Below are positions 5,971 through 14,562 of a stretch of 41,233 nt of DNA, piece after piece. Each line of letters begins with the position of its first letter. Position 1 is the stretch's first letter. The stretch is from the IMG/VR virus record IMGVR_UViG_3300043499_000049, positions 1 to 41,233 of that record; one strand, written 5' to 3'. The notes beneath the pieces were generated by a model. The model saw nothing but the letters and a program-made list of their open reading frames with translations, had not been told where the DNA came from and did no database searches. Made by a program: the position numbers and the translations under genes. Source of the stretch: a virus.

Positions 5971-8754
5971 ATGGCGCTCGACAATGATCCATCATCGGGT
6001 CCGCAGACCCGCACTTCCGCTGAACGCCTCAAGGATTTCGGACCCGTCGGCTCCCCCGAGGCGCTGGCGGCGTACTGGAAGGCGGAGATCCACGCATCGC
6101 TGAAAGACCCGTTGCGCGAGCAGTGGCAGAAGCGCGCGGCGCGCATCGTGAAGCGTTATCGCGACGATCGGGGGGACGATGGCATTGCCACGCATTCCAA
6201 GCGATATAACATTTTTTGGTCTAACGTTCAGACCATCATGCCCGCGATGTACGGGAAGCGACCGGAGCCTTGCGTGGTACGCCGCTATCTCGATCCCGAT
6301 AGCGTGGCCCGAGTGGCCGCAATCATTCTGGAAAGAACGCTGTGTTTTCAGATGGACTCGCAGACCCGTTTCTATGATGCGATGCGGTCAGCCCTTCAAG
6401 ATCGCCTTGTTCCCGGCATCGGGACTGTCTGGGTGCGCTATCAGACGGGGCAGGACTCCCCAACCAACACCGTCACCAACGACTACTACGCCAAGCTGAC
6501 CGGGGAGATGGCGGAGGTCGATTACGTCTACTGGGAGGATTTCGGGTTCGTATCCGCGCGGACGTGGGAGGAGGTTCCCGCGGTGTGGCGCATCGTGTGC
6601 ATGGACCGCGACCAGCTTATCAAGCGGTTCGGGCAGAAGATCGGTGAGGAGTGTCCGCTCAATCACATCCCGGCGCGGCACAAGGACGGCGCGGGCAGCA
6701 CTTCCGCGGAGACTGACGAGCCGAAAACCGGCGTGTTCAAGCAGGCGCAGGTGTACGAGATCTGGGACAAGCGCACCAGCAAGGTGATCTGGCTCAACAC
6801 CGACATGGCGGTGCCGCTGGACGTGAAGGACGACCCGGTGCGATTCCCCGGATTCTTCCCGTGCCCGAAGCCGCTGTTCGCCACCAACACCACCGGCAAC
6901 CTGATCCCGATCCCCGACTTCGCGCTGTACCAGGATCAGGCCAACGAGTTGGACAACATCACGCAGCGGCTGAATTCGCTGACCAAGGCGCTGAAAGTGG
7001 TCGGTGTGTACGATCAGGGCCAGGCCGGTGTGCAGCGGATGTTGACCGAGGGTGTCGAGAACCAACTCATTCCGGTGGACACCTGGGCGGCGTTCGCTGA
7101 GAAGGGCGGGTTGAAGGGTGTGGTGGACTTCATGCCCATCGACCAGATCATCGTGGTGGTGGAGAAGCTCTACGAGATCCGCAGCAAGCTGATCGAGGAC
7201 ATCTACCAGATCACCGGCATCTCCGACATCGTGCGCGGTGCGTCCAACCCGTCCGAGACTGCCACCGCGCAGAAGATCAAGGCGCAGTTCGCGTCGATCC
7301 GGCTCGAGGACATGAAGGCGCAGATGGGTCAGTTCGTGACCGACACCTTGCGGCTCATGGGCTGGATCATCACGGAGTTCTTCCCCGAGGACGTAATCAT
7401 CGCGCAGTCCGCGATCATGCAGTCCCCGGACGGGATTTCCGCGATCGAGGACGCGAAGAAGGCTATGGCTCCCCCGCCCGGGCCTCCGCCCGGCCCGCCC
7501 GGTGGGCCACTGCCCCCCGGACCTCCGCCCGGCCCGCCCGGTGCGGGGGGGCCACCTCCACCGGGGCCGGGGATGCCGCCGCCAGGCGCGCTGCCGCCCA
7601 ACGGACTGCCGCCGGGGATGAAGCCGGTGGCGATGCAGATGGGGGCGCAGTCGATGCCGCCGCCGGGCGGTGGGCAGATGGGCGGGGCACCGATGGGTCC
7701 GCCGCCGATGCCGCCGGGGGGTCCGGGGATGGGACCGCCGCCGCCGCCCGGAGGGATGCCGCCGGGAGCGTTGGGGCCGTTTGGCGGTCTGCCAATGGCA
7801 CCGCCGGCGCCGACCGCGGTGGGGATCGTGAAGCAGGCGATCGAGATGCTCAAGGCGGGCAAGGACGTGGACTTCCGCATCGACATCATCGCGGAGTCGA
7901 TGATCGCGGTGGACTACGCCAGCGAGCGCGAGGAGCGCACGGGTTTTCTCACCGCGACCACGCAGTTCCTGCAGCAGGCGCTGCCGCTGGTGAAGCAGTC
8001 GCCCGAAATGGCGCCGCTGGTGCAGCAACTGATGATGTTCGGGGTGCGCTCGTTCAAGGCCGGGCGTGACCTCGAGGGTGTGATCGAGACTTCGATCAGC
8101 AAGTTCGCGTCCACGCCACCGCCGCCTCCCCCGCCCGACCCGAAAGCGCAAGCGATCCAGGCCAAGGCCGCGGCGGACCAGCAGGAGGCGCAGAGCAAGA
8201 TGCAGCAGTCGCAGCAAGCGCACCAGCAGACGATGGAGGCCAACGCCGCCAAGCAGTCGCTCGCCATGCAGCAGTTGCAGAACGATAACCTCGCCATGCA
8301 GCAGGAGTTGAAGCAGTCGGCGGAAAAGCACGCACAGGATATGCGTGCGTTCGCGGAGAAGTTGCAAGCCGAGGTCGAGGCGATTCTCATCAAGGCCAAC
8401 GTGCAAGCAGAGGTGACACGCGATGCGGCAGCAGCTAAGGCGGAGGGACAAGCCCAGCTTCAATCGGTCGCGGTGGATGGTCGGGCTGCGGAGTTCCAGC
8501 AGGGGATTGAGCAGGATGCGGCGAGTCACGCCCAAGCGACTCAGCACGCGGAGGCCGATCACGCAATGAACATGGCCCGTGGGGAGGACGAGCATCAGTT
8601 CGACCTATCGCGCAATGCGGAGGAGCACGCGGCGGGCCTGGCGCGTGGTGACGAGGCCGCGCAGCAGTCGCTCGATCAAACGAAAAAGGTTGGCGAGGTC
8701 ACGCTGCAGCAGAAGAAGGAGGCGGCGAAGATCAAGCCGAAGAAGCCGAAATGA
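5971..8754 (+). CDS. Portal protein with large proline-rich insert
   Basis: A 927-residue protein expected to form the dodecameric head-tail portal through which DNA is packaged. Residues 1-500 carry the portal core, recognisable by position after terL and by the N-terminal pattern KRYNIFWSNVQTIMPAMYG and the helical SKLIEDIYQITGISDIVRG segment. Residues about 501-615 are an extreme Pro/Gly/Met-rich run; residues 620-715 return to folded sequence (FRIDIIAESMIAVDYASERE). PPPPPPP at 716-722 precedes a Gln/Ala/Glu-rich coiled-coil tail to the end. At 927 residues it is far longer than most podophage portals because of the insert and tail. Confidence 0.88.
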   Translation: MALDNDPSSGPQTRTSAERLKDFGPVGSPEALAAYWKAEIHASLKDPLREQWQKRAARIVKRYRDDRGDDGIATHSKRYNIFWSNVQTIMPAMYGKRPEPCVVRRYLDPDSVARVAAIILERTLCFQMDSQTRFYDAMRSALQDRLVPGIGTVWVRYQTGQDSPTNTVTNDYYAKLTGEMAEVDYVYWEDFGFVSARTWEEVPAVWRIVCMDRDQLIKRFGQKIGEECPLNHIPARHKDGAGSTSAETDEPKTGVFKQAQVYEIWDKRTSKVIWLNTDMAVPLDVKDDPVRFPGFFPCPKPLFATNTTGNLIPIPDFALYQDQANELDNITQRLNSLTKALKVVGVYDQGQAGVQRMLTEGVENQLIPVDTWAAFAEKGGLKGVVDFMPIDQIIVVVEKLYEIRSKLIEDIYQITGISDIVRGASNPSETATAQKIKAQFASIRLEDMKAQMGQFVTDTLRLMGWIITEFFPEDVIIAQSAIMQSPDGISAIEDAKKAMAPPPGPPPGPPGGPLPPGPPPGPPGAGGPPPPGPGMPPPGALPPNGLPPGMKPVAMQMGAQSMPPPGGGQMGGAPMGPPPMPPGGPGMGPPPPPGGMPPGALGPFGGLPMAPPAPTAVGIVKQAIEMLKAGKDVDFRIDIIAESMIAVDYASEREERTGFLTATTQFLQQALPLVKQSPEMAPLVQQLMMFGVRSFKAGRDLEGVIETSISKFASTPPPPPPPDPKAQAIQAKAAADQQEAQSKMQQSQQAHQQTMEANAAKQSLAMQQLQNDNLAMQQELKQSAEKHAQDMRAFAEKLQAEVEAILIKANVQAEVTRDAAAAKAEGQAQLQSVAVDGRAAEFQQGIEQDAASHAQATQHAEADHAMNMARGEDEHQFDLSRNAEEHAAGLARGDEAAQQSLDQTKKVGEVTLQQKKEAAKIKPKKPK

Positions 8755-9077
8755 AACGCCGCTTCCGCTATGACAAGGAATCCGACAGCATGGTGGAGAT
8801 ACCGCTGTCGGATGATTTCGAGCCGACCGTGGGCATCCACGGCGACATCGAGCCGTTCCGATCGACCCGTGACGGGACGATCATCAAGAGCAGGGCGCAT
8901 ATGCGCGAATACATGGCGAAGCATAGCCTCGTACACTTCGACGCTACGGCGAAACGGGAAGAAGATCGCTACGCCAAAGGTCACGCAGATCGCGCCCTGC
9001 AAGAACTCTTATACGAAAAAGTGGATAAACTGGTGCGCGATCCAACGGTTCGGAAATATATCCGCGACCGACATTAA
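8751..9077 (+). CDS. Conserved small protein between portal and scaffold
   Basis: A 108-residue protein whose ATG overlaps the portal stop (ATGA). The pattern of a dipeptide-rich N-terminus, HGDIEPFRSTRDGTIIKSRAHMREYM, resembles small proteins found in the same place in many podophages (the 'GDI.P...DG..I.SR..HRE.L' type). Their function is unknown to me; a morphogenesis role is inferred from position. The C-terminal third is charged and helical. Confidence 0.7.
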   Translation: MKRRFRYDKESDSMVEIPLSDDFEPTVGIHGDIEPFRSTRDGTIIKSRAHMREYMAKHSLVHFDATAKREEDRYAKGHADRALQELLYEKVDKLVRDPTVRKYIRDRH

Positions 9078-9095
9078 AACGACGAGGGATTGAAC

Positions 9096-10130
9096 ATGGC
9101 TGAAAATGGTCAGGACGTAACCGCATCTGAGGATGTCACCCCGTCATTGGGTGATGCGCTCACCGCCGCGCTTGAGCGGCAGTCCCTGGTCCCGCCCGCA
9201 GCGGCTGAACCATCGGCCCCCGCCCCTCGTCCGGCCCAAGCGGATGACAAGGCCGCTGCGGTGCCGGGACGCTCGGATGGGCGCGATGAGTTCGGGCGCT
9301 TCAAGCCCAAGGCGGGGGATTCAAACCAGCCTATCCCCACTCCATCCCCGCAAGCGACCGCCCCGGCCCCACCCGCCGCCGAGGCGCCGGCGTCATGGCG
9401 CGACGACATGAAGCCGCTGTACGGGGCGCTGCCGGAGCCGGTGAAGGCGTACGTCCACCAGCGCGAGCAGGAGTTGCAGCAGGGGTTTGAGCGGGTCGCG
9501 CAACGCGGCGGCGTGGCCGAGGCGGTGCTCAACGAGTTCGTGCCCTATGCGGAGATCCTCGCCGCGGAGAAGGCTACGCCGATCGACGCCATGCGGACGC
9601 TGCTGCAGACCGCGCACGCGCTGCGTACCGGCGGGCAGGAGTACAAGAAGGCGATCATCCTGGGGCTGGTGAACCAGTACGGCGTGGACATGAGCACGGA
9701 GTTGAATCCGGCGGTGGCCGCGACCGAGGCCAGGCTCGCGCAACTGACCACCGAGAAGATGTACGGCGCGGCCTCGCAGCAACAGCAGGAGACGCAGCGG
9801 GTTTCGCAGGAGTTCGAGGCCTTCGCCAACGACCCGGTGAACGAGTTCTTCCCGCAGGTGCGTCAGATCATGGGTGGCCTGGTGGGGCAGGGCTACGCCA
9901 AGACGCTGCGCGAGGCCTACGACATGGCGATCGGGATGCACCCGGAGGTGCGGCAGAAGATATGGGATCGGGCGGCACAGGTCAGCACGAACGCGCCGCG
10001 CAAGCGGGCGGCGGCGAACATGAGCGTGTCCAACTCCCCGAACGGGAACATGGTGTCGGCCACGGCGGGGCGCCCACGGGACAACTCGGTACGGGCGTCG
10101 ATCGAGGCGGCACTCGGGGACGCGGAGTAA
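9096..10130 (+). CDS. Capsid scaffolding protein
   Basis: A protein of about 344 residues beginning MAENGQDVTA, placed directly before the major capsid gene as scaffolds are. The N-terminal 110 residues are Ala/Pro/Asp-rich and disordered; residues about 110-290 are helical, with long Glu/Gln-rich segments (HQREQELQQGFERVAQ, SQQQQETQRVSQEFEAF); the C-terminus is basic (PRKRAAANM) and could bind coat protein. A TTG two codons upstream is possible, but GAGG at 9084-9087 fits ATG 9096 best. Scaffolds assist prohead assembly and leave or are cleaved before packaging. Confidence 0.82.
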   Translation: MAENGQDVTASEDVTPSLGDALTAALERQSLVPPAAAEPSAPAPRPAQADDKAAAVPGRSDGRDEFGRFKPKAGDSNQPIPTPSPQATAPAPPAAEAPASWRDDMKPLYGALPEPVKAYVHQREQELQQGFERVAQRGGVAEAVLNEFVPYAEILAAEKATPIDAMRTLLQTAHALRTGGQEYKKAIILGLVNQYGVDMSTELNPAVAATEARLAQLTTEKMYGAASQQQQETQRVSQEFEAFANDPVNEFFPQVRQIMGGLVGQGYAKTLREAYDMAIGMHPEVRQKIWDRAAQVSTNAPRKRAAANMSVSNSPNGNMVSATAGRPRDNSVRASIEAALGDAE

Positions 10131-10140
10131 GTGCTCGCTT
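10128..10140. promoter_or_regulatory. Weak operator-like dyad overlapping the capsid promoter -35
   Basis: TAAGTG-CT-CGCTT keeps the AGTGCTC core of the palindromes at 4034-4212, with a degenerate right arm. It runs into the TTGACA box that follows, so a bound protein would block or alter the capsid promoter. Confidence 0.3.
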
Positions 10141-10168
10141 GACACATTCGTTCGACGGCGGGTAGGAT
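10139..10168 (+). promoter_or_regulatory. Sigma70-like promoter before the major capsid gene
   Basis: TTGACA (10139-10144) is followed after 18 bp by TAGGAT (10163-10168). The -35 is a perfect consensus and the -10 matches 4 of 6. It lies in the 180-bp gap between scaffold and coat genes and predicts a leader of about 135 nt before the coat ATG. A separate promoter here would raise coat protein above the rest of the operon. Confidence 0.6.
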
Positions 10169-10310
10169 TTCGCTGTCAGCCAAATCCGACCACACCCGCG
10201 AGTACTGACGAGGCGAAGCGGGCCAGCGTGTCGGCGCACCCCTGATGGGGCCAGTGTAAACGGCGGCGTGTAGCACAGCGTCCCCCTTTACCCTACCGTC
10301 AGGAGACATC

Positions 10311-11282
10311 ATGGCCTTTCCCAATGCAGCCGTCAGCGATGTGATCGCAACCACGATCCAATCGCGCACCGGCATCGTGGCCGACAACGTCACGAAGAAC
10401 AACGCAATCCTTACCAAGCTGTCCGAAAGCGGCAATATCAAGCCGTTCGGCGGCGGCAACGTCATCATGCAGGAACTCTCCTTCCAGGAGAACGGCAATG
10501 CGGGCTGGTACTCGGGCTACCAGGCGCTCCCGGTTGGCGCGCAGGATGTCATCAGCGCCGCGCAATACGACATCAAGCAAGCCGCAGTTGCGGTCACGAT
10601 GTCGGGCTTGGAGATGCTGCAAAATAGCTCCAAAGAGCAGATCATCGACCTCATGGAAGCCCGCATCAAGGTCGCGGAATCCACGATGTCCAACCTGATT
10701 TCGCAAGGGCTGTACTCGGACGGCACCGCAGCGGGCGGCAAGCAGATCGCCGGCCTGGCGGTCGCGGTGAGCAAGACGCCGACCGCCGCCGGAACGTACG
10801 GCGGGATAGATCAGGTCGCTTGGCCGTTCTGGCAGAACAAGGCACAGATCGCCGCCGGCACGACCGCTGCCAACATCCAGCAACGGTTCAACACCATGTA
10901 CGCGGCAACGGTGCGCGGCGCGGATCACATCGACCTCATCATGGTGGACAACGCGTATTGGGCGCTGTTCATGCAGTCGCTGCAGGCGATCCAACGCTTC
11001 ACCGACAGCAAGATGGCGAAGCTCGGGTTCCCGTCGGTGCAGTATATGCAGTCCGACGTGGTGCTCGACGGCGGCATCGGCGGCTACGATCCGGTGAGCA
11101 CGGCGTACTTCCTCAACACGAAGTACCTGTTCCTGCGTCCGCACCGCGACCGCAATTTCGTCGCGCTCGACCCGTCGAAGCGGTACAGCGTGAATCAGGA
11201 CGCCGTGACGCAACTCCTGGCGTGGGCGGGCAATCTGTGCGTGTCTGGTCGCCAGTTCCAAGGCGTCATGGCCGACGCGTAA
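10311..11282 (+). CDS. Major capsid (coat) protein
   Basis: A 323-residue protein forming the icosahedral shell. Recognised by its place after the scaffold and by patterns seen in a common podophage coat family: NAGWYSGYQALPV, SAAQYDIKQAAVAVTMSG, LEMLQNSSKEQIIDLMEARI and SNLISQGLYSDGT, consistent with an HK97-type fold. The C-terminal part, with FLRPHRDRNFVALDPSKRY, is also typical. ATG 10311 follows CAGGAGACATC, a strong ribosome-binding site. It has its own promoter upstream and a terminator two genes on. Confidence 0.93.
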   Translation: MAFPNAAVSDVIATTIQSRTGIVADNVTKNNAILTKLSESGNIKPFGGGNVIMQELSFQENGNAGWYSGYQALPVGAQDVISAAQYDIKQAAVAVTMSGLEMLQNSSKEQIIDLMEARIKVAESTMSNLISQGLYSDGTAAGGKQIAGLAVAVSKTPTAAGTYGGIDQVAWPFWQNKAQIAAGTTAANIQQRFNTMYAATVRGADHIDLIMVDNAYWALFMQSLQAIQRFTDSKMAKLGFPSVQYMQSDVVLDGGIGGYDPVSTAYFLNTKYLFLRPHRDRNFVALDPSKRYSVNQDAVTQLLAWAGNLCVSGRQFQGVMADA

Positions 11283-11318
11283 CCCTCACCATAACGGACG
11301 AACTCCGAAAGGGAAATC

Positions 11319-11636
11319 ATGGCAATCGACACACCTCTCATTGGCGCGAGCCTCACGCAAGTCTGGAAGCCGGTTGGCGGGGTCACGGTCCCGCCGCAAG
11401 CCGCCGACGCAACAGCACCGTTCGCACTCGGCACGGTGGTCGGCGCGGAACCGGGCAAGATCGCGCAGTTCTGCCGCATCGGTGCCACGGGTGTCGCCAT
11501 TGGCGCGAACGCGGGCATCACGAACGGCGTGTCCGTCGCTGCGGCGGCGGGTAACACATGGAACAACGGCACCGGGCAAGCACTCGTCACGGGCGATTAC
11601 TGCTTCCTGACCACGACGCCGACGTATTCGCCGTAA
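11319..11636 (+). CDS. Small virion protein, possible capsid decoration protein
   Basis: A 105-residue protein begins MAIDTPLIGA. It is Ala/Gly/Thr/Val-rich and predicted mostly beta, with a patch TGVAIGANAGITNGVSVAAAAG. Small beta-rich proteins just after the coat gene are often head decoration proteins stabilising the shell. That is inference from position and size. It follows GAAAGGGAAATC and ends just before a terminator, so it belongs to the coat transcription unit. Confidence 0.65.
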   Translation: MAIDTPLIGASLTQVWKPVGGVTVPPQAADATAPFALGTVVGAEPGKIAQFCRIGATGVAIGANAGITNGVSVAAAAGNTWNNGTGQALVTGDYCFLTTTPTYSP

Positions 11637-11664
11637 CGCTTTACCCTGTCTGGTATTCCCTCAA

Positions 11665-11694
11665 GGCGCGGCGGTCAAACGCTGCGCCTTTTTT
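11665..11694 (+). terminator. Rho-independent terminator after the capsid genes
   Basis: GGCGCGGC and GCTGCGCC form an 8-bp GC stem (one G-U pair) with an 8-nt loop, followed directly by TTTTTT. It closes the coat/decoration transcription unit, 28 bp after the last stop. Confidence 0.85.
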
Positions 11695-11706
11695 CAAGGT
11701 GACGCG

Positions 11707-12654
11707 ATGCCGTTCATCAACGGGTTGGAAGTCAGCGACGTAACGGGGCGAGCGCAAATCGACCTCAACGCGGCGCTGCCTGTCCCGCCCGCGAAGTCGG
11801 CACTCGGCGGGGCGCTGTATTCCAACGCGTCGGGGGTTGGTCGGTTGCAGGTGGACGATAGCGGCTCACCAGCGCCGTTCTCATCGAGCGGTGGGCTTCT
11901 CTACAACGCCAACGGGCAACTGCAAATCCTGATGTCGCTGCCGGGCGGGCAACCGCTCTACAGCAACGGGCTGCGAATTGGTCCGCTCGGCGGCGTGGCG
12001 ATTTCGGCGGGCGGGCCAATCGCGGGGTACGTTCACGGTTGGCCGGTCACGATTGACGGGGCGCTGTGTATTGACTCGGGCGCTCCGGTCATACAGGTCG
12101 TGAACTGGAATCCTGCCGACAAGGGCACCGATGTCACGTTGAGCGGCAGCGACTTGATTGCGACCAGCGGCGGCGCGACGAGCGCGGTGGTGCGTGGCAA
12201 CCTCTCGCGCGCGGCGGGCAAGTATTACTTTGAAGTGGTGCGCGGCTCGGCGGGAACGTCGTACCCGTACATCGGCATCTGCAACGCGGCGTTGCCGCTC
12301 ACCGCGACGACGGCGAACGCAGCGCCCGGTGTGTACGCGGTCGCGGGCAACAACTTCTTCTGCTACGGCCCTGCCGGGATCAACGTCAACACCGGGCAGA
12401 CGTGGGCGAACGGCGACACCGAGATGGTCGCGGTGGACTTCACCGCGCTCAAGGTTTGGTTCGGGCGCAACGGAACGTGGTTCAATTCGGGCAACCCCGG
12501 CGCGGGCACGGGACAGATATTCACGATCCCCGCCGACACTTACTTTCCACTGGCGAACGTGCGAGCGGCGGGAGTGTCCGCAACAGGTCGCTTCGCCGCA
12601 GCTTCGTTTTCTTTTTCCGCGCCCGCAGGGTTCAAGGAATGGGGCGCTTCGTAG
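11707..12654 (+). CDS. Virion protein with C-terminal SPRY-like domain
   Basis: A 315-residue protein begins MPFINGLEVS. Residues 1-130 contain Gly-rich repeats (GGALYSNASGVG, GGLLYNANGQLQ, GQPLYSNGLRIG), perhaps a short fibrous stalk. Residues about 140-315 match the SPRY/B30.2 beta-sandwich by AAGKYYFEVVRG, PYIGICNA and the VWFGRNGTWFNSGNPGAGTG signature. Phage SPRY domains are usually exposed binding modules. Its place after the coat genes suggests a head fibre or decoration protein. It follows the terminator by 12 bp, so expression depends on read-through or another promoter. Confidence 0.75.
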   Translation: MPFINGLEVSDVTGRAQIDLNAALPVPPAKSALGGALYSNASGVGRLQVDDSGSPAPFSSSGGLLYNANGQLQILMSLPGGQPLYSNGLRIGPLGGVAISAGGPIAGYVHGWPVTIDGALCIDSGAPVIQVVNWNPADKGTDVTLSGSDLIATSGGATSAVVRGNLSRAAGKYYFEVVRGSAGTSYPYIGICNAALPLTATTANAAPGVYAVAGNNFFCYGPAGINVNTGQTWANGDTEMVAVDFTALKVWFGRNGTWFNSGNPGAGTGQIFTIPADTYFPLANVRAAGVSATGRFAAASFSFSAPAGFKEWGAS

Positions 12655-12676
12655 TTCAACTGACGAGGACATGACA

Positions 12677-13252
12677 ATGCAAGGAATGATGCCGCAACAA
12701 GAGGAACAGTACGGGCCGATGGCACCCGGCGACGAGATGCTGTACGTCCAGTTCTACATGGGCAGCATGAAGAACGAGGAAAAGAGCGTGGAGCAGGGGC
12801 GCCCGATTTTCGAGTCCGTGCCGTTCGTGAAGATCCTCGTTCCCGGCGACCGCAACACCGTCGTCAATACCATCGTGGACAACAAGACCAAGCGCCGGTT
12901 TGCGAAACTGTGGCACCAGTTCGAGCAGAACAACCAGCAGACGATCGAGGGGTTGCCGATCCGCGAGTGGCCGGCGATCACGCGCGCCCAGGCGGATGAA
13001 CTGTTCTACCTCAACATCGTCACCGTCGAGCAACTGGCGAGCCTGGCCGATGTGTACGGTACGCGCATCATGGGCTTCCAGGACTTGAAGCGTAAGGCCC
13101 AGACGTACCTCGCCGCGGCGAAGGACACTGCGATCGCGGAGAAGCTGTCCTCCGAGAACGCTGCGCTGAAGCAGCAGGTCGCCACGCTCGAGGATCAGAT
13201 CAAGTTGGTCAACGCGCGGTTCGAGAAGCTGGAAGCCGCACAAAAGGCATAG
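12677..13252 (+). CDS. Probable head protein with C-terminal coiled coil
   Basis: A protein of about 191 residues beginning MQGMMPQQEE. A second ATG lies two codons upstream (12671), but GACGAGG is spaced properly only for 12677. The core reads VPFVKILVPGDRNTVVNTIVDNKTKRRFAKLW, then IREWPAITRAQADELFYLNIVTVEQLASL, a pattern like a helix-hairpin-helix 'where to connect' module. The last 55 residues are a heptad-rich coiled coil (ENAALKQQVATLEDQIKLV). It lies between coat and adaptor genes, so a structural or connector role is likely, but the family is not named. Confidence 0.7.
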   Translation: MQGMMPQQEEQYGPMAPGDEMLYVQFYMGSMKNEEKSVEQGRPIFESVPFVKILVPGDRNTVVNTIVDNKTKRRFAKLWHQFEQNNQQTIEGLPIREWPAITRAQADELFYLNIVTVEQLASLADVYGTRIMGFQDLKRKAQTYLAAAKDTAIAEKLSSENAALKQQVATLEDQIKLVNARFEKLEAAQKA

Positions 13253-13255
13253 ATC

Positions 13256-13663
13256 ATGAGCGAGATGACCGAGATGTTGGCGAACCTGCTGATGCAAAAG
13301 ACGGGCAAGGCAGCGGGCTATGACATTACTGATCCGCGTGACCTGTCTCGTATGCAGGAGGATGAGTTCGATGTCCGGCAGCGACTCAAGAACAAGTCGA
13401 TATTCAATCCGCAGGGCATGGCTCCGCGTGGTGAGGACGAGGAGGGGAATAACCTCGCGGGACCGCCTGACCCCAAAGACCCGCAGACGTTGGGCGACAC
13501 ATGGGCAATGGAAGCCAAGCAACAGATGCTGCGGGAAATACTGGAACACGCCAAGTTGGCACCGAAACCGAATCCACAAATTCCGCTGCGCGGGGCGCAG
13601 AACCTCGGTCGGAATAGTGATCGGCCTACCTCGTTGGGCGTAATCACGCAGATGCTTAAATGA
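13256..13663 (+). CDS. Hypothetical small morphogenesis protein
   Basis: A 135-residue charged protein begins MSEMTEMLAN. It is mostly disordered or helical, rich in Pro/Asp/Glu (GPPDPKDPQTLGD). The stop overlaps the adaptor start (ATGA), so it is translated with the connector gene. No family is recognised. Confidence 0.65.
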   Translation: MSEMTEMLANLLMQKTGKAAGYDITDPRDLSRMQEDEFDVRQRLKNKSIFNPQGMAPRGEDEEGNNLAGPPDPKDPQTLGDTWAMEAKQQMLREILEHAKLAPKPNPQIPLRGAQNLGRNSDRPTSLGVITQMLK

Positions 13664-14418
13664 ACTCCACCGTCCTCGATGTGATCCGCACGGCGTGCAT
13701 GGAGATGTCGCTGCAGCCGCCGTCCTCGGTCGCGGCCAACCCGGAGTTGATCCCGCAGCAGCTGTTCGCGCTCTACAACGCGACCGGCGAGATGCTGGTG
13801 AAGCGCCGCTTCTGGCGCAACCTGTTCGGAGAGGCGACGATCAACTGCGTAGACGGCCAGGCCGCATATCCGCTGCCCGCCGACTTCGCGCGCCCGATCA
13901 CGCAGACGGAGTGGGACACCACGAACAAGTGGCCGATGATCGGGCCGGAAACGCCGCAGCAATGGCAATACTTGAAGTCGGGCATCCTCTCCACCGGGCC
14001 GCGCGAGCGGTTTCGCCTCGTCGGTAACACTATCGAAATCTGGCCGGTGCCGGGGGCCAACACGGGCGGCGGGGGTCTGCCGCTGCCTCTCACGCTTTCG
14101 TACTACTACGTCAGCAAGGGTTGGGTAGTCAACGGTGATTGGATTGAAGATCCCACGGTCCTGCCCGTGCGACTGAACAAGGCGGTGAAGGACACCGACT
14201 CCTGCATCTTCGATGACCGGCTGATGATCTCGGGGATCAAGTTCCGGTTCTATGCGGCGAAGGGTTTCGATACGTCATCGTTCGCTGCCGATTGGCAGAG
14301 CAACCTGGATGACGCGATAAGTCAAGATCAGGGCGGGCAGATCCTGTCGCTGGCGCGCTCGCCGCAGTTCCCGGTCATCACGATATGGAACATACCCGAC
14401 GGAAATTGGCCCGGCTGA
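13660..14418 (+). CDS. Head-tail adaptor (P22 gp4-like)
   Basis: A 252-residue protein expected to bind below the portal and close the head after packaging. The pattern is that of the podophage adaptor family: N-terminal VLDVIRTACMEMSLQPPSS, an LFALYNATGEMLVKRRFWRNL helix, then the beta part LPADFARPITQTEWD and PETPQQWQYLKSG. The middle repeats a typical LSYYYVSKGWV strand. Start ATG overlaps the preceding stop. Two small membrane genes interrupt between it and the gp10-like gene. Confidence 0.82.
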   Translation: MNSTVLDVIRTACMEMSLQPPSSVAANPELIPQQLFALYNATGEMLVKRRFWRNLFGEATINCVDGQAAYPLPADFARPITQTEWDTTNKWPMIGPETPQQWQYLKSGILSTGPRERFRLVGNTIEIWPVPGANTGGGGLPLPLTLSYYYVSKGWVVNGDWIEDPTVLPVRLNKAVKDTDSCIFDDRLMISGIKFRFYAAKGFDTSSFAADWQSNLDDAISQDQGGQILSLARSPQFPVITIWNIPDGNWPG

Positions 14419-14419
14419 T

Positions 14420-14554
14420 GTGGAGACAAAACCACGCAGCGCAATGGAGCGGATCGCGGTGCTTGAAGCGAAGGTGCGACTCATTTCGCTGGTGTTGAAG
14501 GGAACCGTCGCGGCAATCGTCGCCGTGGTGGTCGGTTACTTCACGAACAGATAG
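14420..14554 (+). CDS. Small XhlA-like membrane protein (holin candidate)
   Basis: A 44-residue protein read from GTG 14420, with an alternative internal ATG at 14444. An amphipathic ERIAVLEAKV segment is followed by one transmembrane helix (core GTVAAIVAVVVGYF) and a short basic end. That layout matches small hemolysin XhlA-like phage membrane proteins, which assist lysis. It directly precedes another membrane gene, as holin pairs do. It is too short for standard gene calls, and the start is uncertain. Confidence 0.55.
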   Translation: METKPRSAMERIAVLEAKVRLISLVLKGTVAAIVAVVVGYFTNR

Positions 14555-14562
14555 GAGGTCGC

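Noticed and set aside
6388-8595. 735-codon minus-strand open frame opposite the portal gene
   Set aside because: It is antisense to a clear portal gene; the His/Arg/Leu-rich composition is that of a shadow ORF in GC-rich DNA. The same applies to long antisense frames at 17305-18879 and 22162-23886.
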